In this document: in pieces, positions 26,188 through 34,014 of the stretch | How the letters are laid out: the number at the start of each line of letters is the position of its first letter | Numbering within the stretch: position 1 is the stretch's first letter | Source: Microlunatus parietis | Lineage (GTDB): Bacteria > Actinomycetota > Actinomycetes > Propionibacteriales > Propionibacteriaceae | Direction of reading: 5' to 3' | Assembly: GCF_013407955.1 (NCBI RefSeq) | Contig: NZ_JACCBU010000001.1 | Coordinates: 2,108,001-2,172,000, forward strand | DNA length: 64,000 nt | The notes under the pieces: generated by a model | Databases searched by the model: none | What the model saw: only the letters and a program-made list of their open reading frames with translations | Told to the model about the DNA's origin: nothing | Translations under genes and position numbers: made by a program

Positions 26188-26736
26188 TCAGGCGGAGGCG
26201 CGGAGCTGGCCGCGGAGGTCGTTGCGCAGCCGGATCGGATCGATCGCGAAGCTCTCCAGCAGCCGGTGGGCCATGCTGCCGACGTCACCGAGCACGCCGA
26301 GCAGCAGATGTTCGGCGTCGATTCCCTTGCTACGCAGGTTGATCGCCTCCCGCAGCGCCAACTCGAGGGACTTCTTGGCCCGCTTGCTGAACGGCAGGTG
26401 ACCCCGCTGCTCGCGACGCCGGTCGGTCGCGTCCAACGCGCCCTCGCCGAAGGTCCGCTCGACCCGCTGCCGTACTTGATCAAGGTCGATGCCGAGCGAG
26501 GCCAGGGCCTGCGCGTCCAGTTCGTCGTCGCAGCCGAGCAGGCGGATCAGCCGGTCCCGGGCCGTCGCATAGTCGACTCCCGCGTCGACCAGGGTCCGGC
26601 GGGCGATGCCGGTGTCCTGCCACAGTACGCCGAGCAGGACGTGCTCGCTGCCGATCATCGGGTGCCGCAGTTCGCGGGCCACCGTCTGCGCGTGCAGGAC
26701 GCTCTCCCGGGCCGAGAGCGAGAAGCGTTCGAACAT
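26188..26736 (-). CDS. Stand-alone Clp N-terminal domain protein
   Basis: 182 residues made of two Clp-N repeats, about 4-70 (FSLSARESVLHAQTVARELR, then IGSEHVLLGVLW) and about 105-170 (FSKRAKKSLELALREAINLR, then IDAEHLLLGVLGD). There is no AAA ATPase module. In ClpC/ClpA this domain binds substrates and adaptors, so here it may act as an adaptor or decoy. It follows the small HTH gene by 16 bp and shares its promoter. Such HTH/Clp-N pairs are frequent in actinobacteria but poorly understood. Confidence 0.9.
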   Translation of the reverse strand: MFERFSLSARESVLHAQTVARELRHPMIGSEHVLLGVLWQDTGIARRTLVDAGVDYATARDRLIRLLGCDDELDAQALASLGIDLDQVRQRVERTFGEGALDATDRRREQRGHLPFSKRAKKSLELALREAINLRSKGIDAEHLLLGVLGDVGSMAHRLLESFAIDPIRLRNDLRGQLRASA

Positions 26737-26752
26737 GATCATCCCTTCCTGG

Positions 26753-26962
26753 TCAGCGCCGGCCGTGCTTCTTGTGGACCGCCTGCTTGGACACCCCGAG
26801 CACGGTGGCGATGTCCTGCCAGGACCAGCCGAGCCCGCGGGCTCGCTCGACGTGCAGACGTTCCAGTTGGTCGGCCAGCAGCCGGAGGCTGCGCACGGCA
26901 CGCAGACCCTCACCGGGGTCGGCGCTCTCGATGGCCGTGTTGAGGTCAGCGGTGCTGCTCAT
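26753..26962 (-). CDS. Small HTH regulator paired with a Clp-N protein
   Basis: 69 residues. An acidic N-terminus and an amphipathic helix (LRAVRSLRLLADQLERLHVE) lead to a C-terminal helix-turn-helix, GWSWQDIATVLGVSKQAVHK, like a sigma region 4 or homeodomain-like HTH, ending in a basic tail. ATG 26962 lies six bases after a -10 box, so the mRNA is probably leaderless. First gene of the operon with the Clp-N protein. It may bind the inverted repeat overlapping its own -35; this is inference. Confidence 0.85.
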   Translation of the reverse strand: MSSTADLNTAIESADPGEGLRAVRSLRLLADQLERLHVERARGLGWSWQDIATVLGVSKQAVHKKHGRR

Positions 26963-26968
26963 GCCGTC

Positions 26969-26998
26969 ATCCTAGGTTGACGATCCTGGAGCGTCAAC
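26969..26998 (-). promoter_or_regulatory. Promoter of the HTH/Clp-N operon with overlapping inverted repeat
   Basis: Minus strand: -35 TTGACG (26992-26997), 17-base spacer, -10 TAGGAT (26969-26974), six bases to the ATG. An inverted repeat GTTGACG/CGTCAAC (26976-26998) covers the -35 and spacer, and a further TTGACGA half-like site follows at about 27004. The shape is that of an autoregulated promoter. Confidence 0.65.
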
Positions 26999-27012
26999 CC
27001 TGATTGACGAGC

Positions 27013-27018
27013 TAGGTT
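27013..27018 (+). promoter_or_regulatory. TAGGTT -10 box, leaderless start candidate
   Basis: Seven bases before GTG 27026 of the homocysteine methyltransferase, in the divergent gap shared with the HTH/Clp-N promoter. Confidence 0.4.
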
Positions 27019-27025
27019 TCTCGAC

Positions 27026-27907
27026 GTGGACTTTCCTCCCGAGGGGATCGTGATCAGCGACGGCGGGCTGGCGACCGAGCTCGAGAGTCGCAGGTACGAG
27101 CTCGGCGGCGGACTCTGGTCCGCCCGGCTGCTGGCCGACGACCCGGCCGCGATCCGCTCCGTCCATGCGGCCTACTTCGCGGCCGGTGCGCGGATCGCCA
27201 CCACCGCGAGCTATCAGGCGTCCATCGACGGCTTCGTCGCCCGCGGCCTGGAGCGGGCCGAGGCAGTCGAGCTGCTCCGGCGCAGCGTCCGGCTGGCCGT
27301 CGAGGCGCGGGACGCGCTACCGGATCCGGCCGGCCGCTGGGTCGCCGCCTCGGTCGGGCCGTACGGTGCGGCGCTGGCCGACGGGTCCGAATACCGCGGC
27401 CGGTACGGTCTCTCGGCCGGCCGCCTGGCCGACTGGCACCGGCCGCGGCTCGAGGTGCTGGCCGACGCCGGCGCCGACGTGATCGCATTGGAGACCGTGC
27501 CCGACCTGGTCGAGGCGGAGGCGCTGGTCCGGCTGGTCGGCGAGACGGGGGTCCGGGCCTGGCTCTCGTACACGATCCTGGGCGGGCGGACGCGGGCCGG
27601 CCAGCCGCTGGCCGAGGCCTTCGCCCTGGCCGCCGCGCCCGGGATCGTCGCGATCGGCGTCAACTGCTGCGACCCCGCCGAGGTGCCGGAGTCCATCGCG
27701 ATCGCCCGGTCGGTCACCGACCGGCCGGTGATCGTCTATCCCAACAGCGGCGAACGCTGGGAGGGCCGCTGGACCGGGCCGGTCGGCTTCACGGCTGCGA
27801 CGGCGCGGAGCTGGATCGACGCCGGTGCCCGGATCGTCGGCGGCTGCTGCCGGGTCGGCCCAGACCTGATCAGGGGCCTGATCGGCTCAAAGGCTGAGCG
27901 AATCTAG
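27026..27907 (+). CDS. mmuM: Homocysteine S-methyltransferase
   Basis: Transfers a methyl group from S-methylmethionine (or SAM) to homocysteine to form methionine. 293 residues. Zinc ligands of the family are present: the cysteine of GVNCCDP and the double cysteine of VGGCCRVGP near the C-terminus. Other matches: SDGGLATELE at the start, TTASYQASIDGF, and ASVGPYGAALADGSEYRG. GTG start, no ribosome site. Divergent from the HTH/Clp-N operon. Confidence 0.92.
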   Translation: MDFPPEGIVISDGGLATELESRRYELGGGLWSARLLADDPAAIRSVHAAYFAAGARIATTASYQASIDGFVARGLERAEAVELLRRSVRLAVEARDALPDPAGRWVAASVGPYGAALADGSEYRGRYGLSAGRLADWHRPRLEVLADAGADVIALETVPDLVEAEALVRLVGETGVRAWLSYTILGGRTRAGQPLAEAFALAAAPGIVAIGVNCCDPAEVPESIAIARSVTDRPVIVYPNSGERWEGRWTGPVGFTAATARSWIDAGARIVGGCCRVGPDLIRGLIGSKAERI

Positions 27908-27994
27908 CCGAAATCCTGATCAGGCCTTAATCTGTGTCCACCGGGGGGTGGTGGGTCGCAGCTGTGCGATCCGGGGGATTCGCCTGGGGGAAGC

Positions 27995-28531
27995 ATGCGC
28001 AAGTTGTTCTTCGGTCTGCTCGTCGTCGCCGTCCTGGCGGCCTTGGGGGGCCTGCTCGCCGGATCATCTGAGTTCCGCAGTGTGGCGACTCAGCCGGATC
28101 TCGGCCAGCCCGATCACGTTTCCGACGGCGTCCGGAAGGTCTCGCTCTGGAGCAGCGAACGCCGCAGGGTGGAGGCCACCATCGAGGTGGACGTCCGGTC
28201 CACCGAGGGCCGGCCGACGCACTACCGGAGCTCGATCGAGATCCGCTGTCAGGTCCGCGGCTACAACGGTGCCTGGCAGCCACATCCGTGCTCGGCCAAT
28301 TTCGGCCAGCGGCTGGTCCGGGACCAGTCCACGGTGATCGAGAGCTGGGCCGAGGTGACGTCCGGCGACGACGGCAAGATCATCAGCGACGGCGAATGGC
28401 AGCCGGTCGCCTGCCGCGGCCTCTACACGACCGAACTGCTGGCGTACCAGATCGGCGTCGCGGGAACCGTGCACACGGTCGAGGGCGATCCGGGCTATTT
28501 CCCGAGCAACGGGATCTGGGCCGACTGCTGA
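27995..28531 (+). CDS. Hypothetical exported or membrane-anchored protein
   Basis: 178 residues, not recognised. A single hydrophobic segment at the N-terminus (MRKLFFGLLVVAVLAALGGLLAG split as start plus helix) is a signal anchor or uncleaved signal. The rest is predicted soluble and beta-rich, with four cysteines (IRCQV, PHPCSA, VACRG and C-terminal WADC) that could form two disulfides outside the cell. A GGGGGAAG stretch precedes ATG 27995. It is flanked by unrelated genes, so context gives no clue. Confidence 0.75.
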   Translation: MRKLFFGLLVVAVLAALGGLLAGSSEFRSVATQPDLGQPDHVSDGVRKVSLWSSERRRVEATIEVDVRSTEGRPTHYRSSIEIRCQVRGYNGAWQPHPCSANFGQRLVRDQSTVIESWAEVTSGDDGKIISDGEWQPVACRGLYTTELLAYQIGVAGTVHTVEGDPGYFPSNGIWADC

Positions 28532-28538
28532 GCCGAGG

Positions 28539-28944
28539 TCACTCGATCACCCGGCGCAGGTAGGATTCCGGCCGGTCGATGAACCGGCGGTAGTGATCAA
28601 CGACGTCCAGCTCCGACCATGATCGCCGGTGGAACCCGGACCCGTCGAGTTCCATGATCATCGCGCCCGGCAGCGCGGCGATCATCGGCGAGTGGGTGGC
28701 CAGCAGCAGTTGGGCGCCGTTGTTGTCGATCATGTCCGCAAGGACGCCGAGCAGGGTCAGCTGGGCCGTGAAGGAGAGCCCCGCCCCCGGCTCGTCCAGG
28801 ACGTAGACTCGCTGACCCGGGTCCGTCCCGGAGCAGTTGGGCGACCGGGGGCAGCGTCGCCGGCCAGGTCCCTGGGATCGCGTCCAGGTCCGGCAAGCGC
28901 TCCACCCGCCGGACCGGACGCCGCGCCGCCCACCCCGCTGCCAT
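28539..28944 (-). pseudogene. AAA family ATPase with internal deletion and frameshift
   Basis: From ATG 28944 one frame reads VERLPDLDAIPGTWPATLPP VAQLL (split), the N-terminus of a known class of about 250-residue AAA ATPases. A second frame from about 28825 to the stop at 28539 reads YVLDEPGAGLSFTAQ and QLLLATHSPMIAALPG, its Walker B and C-terminal parts. Everything between, including Walker A and the signature loop (about 100 residues by family comparison), is missing, and the frames do not join. It therefore cannot bind ATP normally and is treated as a relic. Confidence 0.8.
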
Positions 28945-28984
28945 GGTCCGACGATATTCGGTAGGCCCGGACTCCGACCGTCTC

Positions 28985-28990
28985 TAGGGT
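28985..28990 (+). promoter_or_regulatory. TAGGGT -10 box, leaderless start candidate
   Basis: Seven bases before GTG 28998 of the methyltransferase. Confidence 0.45.
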
Positions 28991-28997
28991 CGGCGAG

Positions 28998-29906
28998 GTG
29001 ATCTATCAGCATCCGCTGGCGTACCTGCTCGGGCTGGAAGGGTTGGCGCTGCTGCGCGGTTGGGCCGGCGACTTCGACCAGGAGTTCATCGAGGCCCGGC
29101 TGGCCGAGGTCCGCCGACTGCTCGACGAGCCGGCGCTGACCCAACATCCGGGCGTGCCGGTCGGCCGAGGGGACAGCGGCACGGGCTACGCGCAGTGGGC
29201 CTCCACCTACGACGAGCCGCGCAACGGCCTGTTCGACCTCGACGAGCCGATCGTGCGACCCCTCTTGGACGCCGTGGCACCCGGCGTCGCCCTCGACGCG
29301 GCCTGCGGCACCGGACGGTTCGCCGAACTGCTGGCGGCCCGGCACCAGGTGATCGGCGTGGACGGTTCGCCCGAGATGCTGGAACGAGCCCGGGTCCGCG
29401 TGCCGGCCGCCGACTTCCGGCTCGGCGACCTTGATCAACTTCCGGTGCCGGACGTGAGCGTCGACCTGCTGACCACCGGACTGGCCCTGTCCCACGTACC
29501 CGATCTGCGACCCGTGCTGACCGAGTTCGCCCGAGCCCTCCGGCCGGGCGGCCACCTGATCATCGCCGACGTACACCCCGAGTTGATCTTGCTCGGCTCG
29601 GTCGTGAAATCGCTGGGCCCCGACGGCGAGCCCGGCTTGGTGCCCACCTATCGCCACTCGGCCGGCGACCTGTTGCGCGCCGCACTGCCCCACGGCTTCC
29701 GACTCCGCCACTGCGAGGAGGCACCCGTGCGGCCGACTCATGCTGATCAATCAGCGCCGCGCGACCCGATGCCGGACGACCTCGACCCGGGACCGTGGGC
29801 GGACTGGCCGTGGTCGCTGATGGGTCTGATCCCGGCCGCCGCCGGCGCCGTCGGGCAAGGACCGGCGATCACCGTCTGGCACTTCACGCTGGAACCTGGC
29901 TCTTGA
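28998..29906 (+). CDS. Class I SAM-dependent methyltransferase
   Basis: 302 residues. A helical N-terminal part of about 65 residues precedes the methyltransferase fold: motif I LDAACGTGRFAELL (about 97-110), motif II VIGVDGSPEMLERAR, DLDQLPVPDVSVDLL, and motif III FARALRPGGHLIIADVHPE. The substrate cannot be told; UbiE-like and antibiotic-type enzymes share these motifs. The GTG start is set by a -10 box seven bases upstream. Confidence 0.88.
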   Translation: MIYQHPLAYLLGLEGLALLRGWAGDFDQEFIEARLAEVRRLLDEPALTQHPGVPVGRGDSGTGYAQWASTYDEPRNGLFDLDEPIVRPLLDAVAPGVALDAACGTGRFAELLAARHQVIGVDGSPEMLERARVRVPAADFRLGDLDQLPVPDVSVDLLTTGLALSHVPDLRPVLTEFARALRPGGHLIIADVHPELILLGSVVKSLGPDGEPGLVPTYRHSAGDLLRAALPHGFRLRHCEEAPVRPTHADQSAPRDPMPDDLDPGPWADWPWSLMGLIPAAAGAVGQGPAITVWHFTLEPGS

Positions 29907-29967
29907 TCATCGGAGTGTGTTAGCTTCCGGACCAATTCCATTTTGCAATCAGATTGGTGAGTGCGTC

Positions 29968-30651
29968 ATGAAGCTGCTTCTCACGTCCGGCGGCATCAGC
30001 AATCCGACCATCCGTGCTGCGCTGGTCGGCCTGCTGGGGAAACCGATCGAGGAGTGCCGTGCGCTCGCCGTCCCGACCGCCAAGTACGGCCATCCCGGCT
30101 GCGACCCGGAGTCGGTCCGGCGGTTCATCGCCGCGGAATACCAGCCTCCCAACGTGATGGGCGAGGCGGGCTGGAAGTCGATCGGCGTCCTCGAGCTCAC
30201 CGCCCTGCCCACCATCGGCGCGGATCGCTGGCTGCCCTGGGTCCGGGAGACCGACGTACTGCTGGCCGACGGCGGCGACGCGACCTACCTGGGCTACTGG
30301 CTGAAGGAGTCCGGGCTGGCCGACCAGCTCCCCTCGCTGCCCGACCTGGTCTGGGTCGGCATGAGCGCCGGCAGCATGGCGCTGACGCCGCGGATCGGCA
30401 GCGAGTTCTTCAATTGGACGTCGCCGGGCGGCGGGGAGGAGACGCTCGGCCTGGTCGACTTCTCGATCTTCCCGCATCTGGACTACCCGGACTGGCCGGA
30501 CAACTCGCTGGACGCGGCCCGGCGCTGGGCCACGACGATCCCCGGCCCCGCGTACGCCATCGACGACCAGACCGCGATCTCGGTCGTCAACGGGAAGGTC
30601 GACGTCCACTCGGAGGGCCACTGGGAACTCCTCAACCCGACCGTCCCCTGA
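29968..30651 (+). CDS. Peptidase S51 (dipeptidase E-like) family protein
   Basis: 227 residues, a class I glutamine-amidotransferase-like fold. The catalytic serine lies in the nucleophile elbow VGMSAGSMAL (about residue 134), with LADGGDATYLGYWL before it and FPHLDYPDWP after, as in aspartyl dipeptidases. A likely -10 (TAGCTT, 29929-29934) leaves a short leader. ATG 29968 is used. Physiological substrate unknown. Confidence 0.88.
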   Translation: MKLLLTSGGISNPTIRAALVGLLGKPIEECRALAVPTAKYGHPGCDPESVRRFIAAEYQPPNVMGEAGWKSIGVLELTALPTIGADRWLPWVRETDVLLADGGDATYLGYWLKESGLADQLPSLPDLVWVGMSAGSMALTPRIGSEFFNWTSPGGGEETLGLVDFSIFPHLDYPDWPDNSLDAARRWATTIPGPAYAIDDQTAISVVNGKVDVHSEGHWELLNPTVP

Positions 30652-30756
30652 CCCTGTCGCAAAACCTCCACGGTCGAGCGCTACAGCCGATTCCAACGTT
30701 GAACCGTTCGAGTTGAGGAGCTTTTCCGACACCGGCTGGGCAAGGCGTGTGGCATC

Positions 30757-31569
30757 GTGCCCCGGGTGACGATGCCGGAGCGCCTGACGGGCTTCCTCGA
30801 ACAGAGATACGGCCTGCGGATCTCGGAGTCCGAGGCCGTGCTGGGGCAGGGCGACGAAGCGTCGGTCTGGCGGGTCCTGGGATCGGGCCGGAGGTTGATC
30901 GTTCGCGCGTCCCCGCCCGAGCGAGACCTGGCCAAGCTGGCGGAGTCGTACGCGCTGGCAGCGGTCCTGGCCGGCGCCGTGCCCGAGGTGACTGCTCCGA
31001 TCGGGGCCCTCGACGGCTCGGTCACCACTCGATGGGCGGGCCGGCCGATCAGTGTCTGGCCGTACATCGAGGGCGACTTCCTCGACCGCAGTGATCATGA
31101 TCAACTGCGGGCGGCGGCGGAGCTCCTGGCCCGACTGCATCGTGCCGGGGTCGACTGGCTGAGCGCTCGGGGCGAGAAGCCGGAAAGGCCCGGCATCGGC
31201 TTGGTGCACGGGGACTTCTACTCCCGTAACCTGCTGGTACGCGACGGCCGGATCGCCGGATTGATCGACTGGGACGACGCCCGACTCGAACGGCTCGACG
31301 CCGAACTCGCCTGGGCGACCTGGGAGCTGGGCAAGACACCCACCGGCGACGCGCTGCTGCTCGATCATGCCGCAAGGTTTCTCGAGACCTACCGCCACGC
31401 CGACGGGCCAGGACAACCGGGTGCCGACTTCATCCGGTTGATCAGAGCCCGCTTGATCGGTGAGCTCGGCGGTGACGACCCCGACTACGACGCGTCGCTC
31501 CGGACCGCGCTACGCAACGTTGTCGACGACGACCGGCACCGAGACCTGATCCGATCCGGCGCCGGCTGA
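30757..31569 (+). CDS. APH-family phosphotransferase
   Basis: 270 residues. Glycine-rich loop LGQGDEASVWRV, ATP lysine replaced in context by LIVRASPPE (arginine seen), catalytic loop LVHGDFYSRNLLVRDG and metal site GLIDWDDARLE. Start uncertain: GTG 30757, GTG 30766 and ATG 30772 are all in frame and none has a strong ribosome site. Stands alone; substrate unknown. One of four APH-fold loci in the window. Confidence 0.85.
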   Translation: MPRVTMPERLTGFLEQRYGLRISESEAVLGQGDEASVWRVLGSGRRLIVRASPPERDLAKLAESYALAAVLAGAVPEVTAPIGALDGSVTTRWAGRPISVWPYIEGDFLDRSDHDQLRAAAELLARLHRAGVDWLSARGEKPERPGIGLVHGDFYSRNLLVRDGRIAGLIDWDDARLERLDAELAWATWELGKTPTGDALLLDHAARFLETYRHADGPGQPGADFIRLIRARLIGELGGDDPDYDASLRTALRNVVDDDRHRDLIRSGAG

Positions 31570-31991
31570 GTTCCGTCGGCGCTCGTGCCGCCGGTCCCAC
31601 TCGGCGGACCCTGAAACCCGGCCACCACGCGTCCGCCCGGCCGCGACACGCCGAGTCGGTTGGCAAACGTCGCCGACTGACGGTCGGGAACCGGGGCACC
31701 CAGCGGGCACTGGCAGGGCCGAGCCCGCTCAGCATGTGCGTCGCCCATGGCCAATCCGCGACCTGTCCCCTCCCTGGCGGCTGGACTTCCGCGAAGGCGT
31801 TGCGGCTGATCGCCCCGAACCCGGTCACCGGGAGAGACACCTCGGTGCCACTCACCAGCGCGCCCTGGTGCGGCACGCCCCGATGGCACGACCGCACTGC
31901 CGCCGCCCCCAGGTCCGCCCCACCCACCGACCGGTCAGTTCTGCAGCGACACGCCGCAAAAACGCCTGCGTTTGTGACTGGTCGGCGGTTG
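31570..31991. other. Gene-poor stretch, about 420 bp
   Basis: No start/stop arrangement here gives a recognisable protein. Open frames exist on both strands but read as arginine-, proline- and serine-rich sequence typical of antisense or noncoding high-GC DNA. It may be the remnant of a lost gene between the kinase and the 2-hydroxyacid dehydrogenase. No strong hairpin was seen. Confidence 0.6.
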
Positions 31992-32927
31992 TTAGAGGCG
32001 GTTCTTCAGGGGTTGGTTGGCGAGGAGGGCAGCGACGTTCTCTTGGATCAGGGCGTCGGCGCCGAGCGGGCGGCCGCCGGCCGTGTGCGGGGTGATGATC
32101 AGGTTCGGCGCCTGCCAGAGCGGGTCACCGTCGGGGAGCGGCTCGGTCGCCGTCACGTCGAGGGCGGCGCCGGCGATCTCGCCGTCGGTCAGGGCGGTCA
32201 GCAGGGCGGCCTCGTCGACGGTGGCGCCGCGGCCGACGTTGATCAACCAGGCCGTCTTCGGCAACGCCCGGAACACGTCGGCGCCGATGATCTTGGCGGT
32301 CTCCGGTACGGCGGGCAGGATGTTGATCAAGATGTCGGTCTGGGGCAGCACCGTGTGGACCTCGTCGGCGGCGATCACCGGATAGCCGGCCCGCTCCCCC
32401 GCGCTGGACGCGACGCCGGTGATCTTGGCGCCGAGCACGGACAGGTACGGCGCCAGGGTCTTGGCGATACTGCCGAAACCCCAAATGGTCACCCGGGCGT
32501 CGCGCAGCGTGGTCAGGCCCTGCGCGTTGTCCAGCGGCTGCCGGTAGCCGAGGGCGGTGTCCCAGGTGCCGCGGGACTGCGCGGCGAGCGCCTTGTCCAG
32601 CCGGCGGGCCGCGGCGAGCGCCAGGGCCAGCGTGTGCTCGGCGACGGTCAGGTCATGCAGGCCGCGGCCGGAGGCGATCGCGGCGTCCGGGTTGAACCCG
32701 GCCGCGACCACCGCGTCGGTGCCGGCCATCAGGCCCTGGACCAGCCGGACCTTGGTCAGCCGCTCGGCCAGCTCGGCCATCCGGTCGGCCGGGTTGAGCC
32801 AGAGCACGACCACCTCGGCATCCTCGTGCTCGGCAGGCAGTTCGGCCTCGGGATCGTACGCAACGCCCTCGACTCCCTCCGGCAGCGTGGGATCGAGCGG
32901 GACACTGGTCGGCAACAACACCTTCAC
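31992..32927 (-). CDS. D-isomer-specific 2-hydroxyacid dehydrogenase
   Basis: NAD-dependent oxidation of a 2-hydroxy acid. 311 residues. Dinucleotide site WGFGSIAKTLAPYL (about 149-162), the arginine of NVGRGATVDEAAL, and the catalytic histidine in ITPHTAGGRP (about 285). Its GTG start (32927) overlaps the end of the DenD-like gene, so the two are co-translated. With that gene and the divergent DUF1537 kinase it probably serves catabolism of a four-carbon sugar acid. Confidence 0.9.
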   Translation of the reverse strand: MKVLLPTSVPLDPTLPEGVEGVAYDPEAELPAEHEDAEVVVLWLNPADRMAELAERLTKVRLVQGLMAGTDAVVAAGFNPDAAIASGRGLHDLTVAEHTLALALAAARRLDKALAAQSRGTWDTALGYRQPLDNAQGLTTLRDARVTIWGFGSIAKTLAPYLSVLGAKITGVASSAGERAGYPVIAADEVHTVLPQTDILINILPAVPETAKIIGADVFRALPKTAWLINVGRGATVDEAALLTALTDGEIAGAALDVTATEPLPDGDPLWQAPNLIITPHTAGGRPLGADALIQENVAALLANQPLKNRL

Positions 32928-33937
32928 GACGGGCTCTGCTTCCGTTGAGGGACAAGATCGGGATGCTCGCGGTCCAGGTAGTCACGCAGGATCGCGTCAA
33001 GATCATCGACGGCACCGACGCCGAGGTCGAGCGCTCGATCGCCCTCGGTGCGCGGCACCCAGGTGTCCACGATCGCCTGGATCTGCGGATCGGGTTCGAA
33101 CGTCACCGGCGCCAGCGCCTCGGCCGGGACCGTCCGGCGCAGCACCTCGAGCATCTCGGCGAAGGTGGCCGAGACGCTGGGAAAGGTGAGGGTACGGAAC
33201 TCGCCGAGCGCCTCGCCCGGCAACCGGTACAGGTCGGCCAGCCCGGCCACGACGCCCGCGACACCGCCGACCGCCATCCGGGTCTCGGGCGCCACCGGGA
33301 CAACGTACGGACGGCCGGCGAGCGGCTCCCGGAACGCCGCACTGGCCGCCGACGACGCGGCCGCGTTGGGCGCGCCCGGCCGGATGATCACGGTCGGGAT
33401 CCGGGCCACCCGCCCGTCCAGGAAACCCTTCCGGGCATAGTCGTTGATCATCAACTCCAGCACGGCCTTGGTCATCCCGTACGTGGTGCCGGGCCGTGGC
33501 GGGGCGGCGTCGCTGCCGACCGGGCCGCTGCCGGGTCCGAAGATCGCCACCGAGCTGGTCGCCACCAGCCGAACTCCGCCATGCCCCTTGGCTGTGTGTC
33601 TGCGGGAGGCCTCGAGCAGCGCCCGGGTGCCGTCCAGGTTGACCCGCAGCGCCAGGTCGAAGTCCTGCTCACCCTGCCCGCTGACTACGGACGCCAGATG
33701 GAAGATCCCGATCTCCGGCTCGTCCAGCAGCGCGGCCAGACCCTCGGGATCGGCGATGTCGCCGCCGACGAGCTCGACCCCAGCCGGAGCGGTCGCCCGG
33801 GCGGCCTCGATCGCGGCCGGCTGGTCGTACCAGACGATCGTCCCGGCCGCTTCCGGCGCGTCCGGCCGGCGCAGCTGCTCGGTCAGCCGACGGCCGAGAA
33901 AGCCCGCCCCACCGGTGATGATGATCTTCCTGGGCAC
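32924..33937 (-). CDS. denD: NAD-dependent epimerase/dehydratase, D-erythronate dehydrogenase-like
   Basis: 337 residues, extended SDR. TGGAGFLGRRL (about 8-18) binds NAD, and the catalytic YGMTK lies near residue 153. The segment RIPTVIIRPGAPNAAASS matches the DenD branch, which oxidises D-erythronate or related aldonates at C2. A DUF1537 kinase starts about 80 bp away on the other strand, the known partner of DenD. The GTG start lies six bases after a TACCAT -10-like box. I am sure of the family; the substrate is inferred. Confidence 0.82.
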   Translation of the reverse strand: MPRKIIITGGAGFLGRRLTEQLRRPDAPEAAGTIVWYDQPAAIEAARATAPAGVELVGGDIADPEGLAALLDEPEIGIFHLASVVSGQGEQDFDLALRVNLDGTRALLEASRRHTAKGHGGVRLVATSSVAIFGPGSGPVGSDAAPPRPGTTYGMTKAVLELMINDYARKGFLDGRVARIPTVIIRPGAPNAAASSAASAAFREPLAGRPYVVPVAPETRMAVGGVAGVVAGLADLYRLPGEALGEFRTLTFPSVSATFAEMLEVLRRTVPAEALAPVTFEPDPQIQAIVDTWVPRTEGDRALDLGVGAVDDLDAILRDYLDREHPDLVPQRKQSPS

Positions 33938-34014
33938 CCGACGATGGTAGCGACCGCGAACCGGGGGCCCGATCCCGGTCCCGGCCCCCGGAACGTCAGT
34001 GAAACCCTGGTCCC

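Noticed and set aside
31442..31927. Minus-strand frame of 161 codons in the gene-poor stretch
   Set aside because: It overlaps the end of the APH gene and has no motif, start signal or partner.
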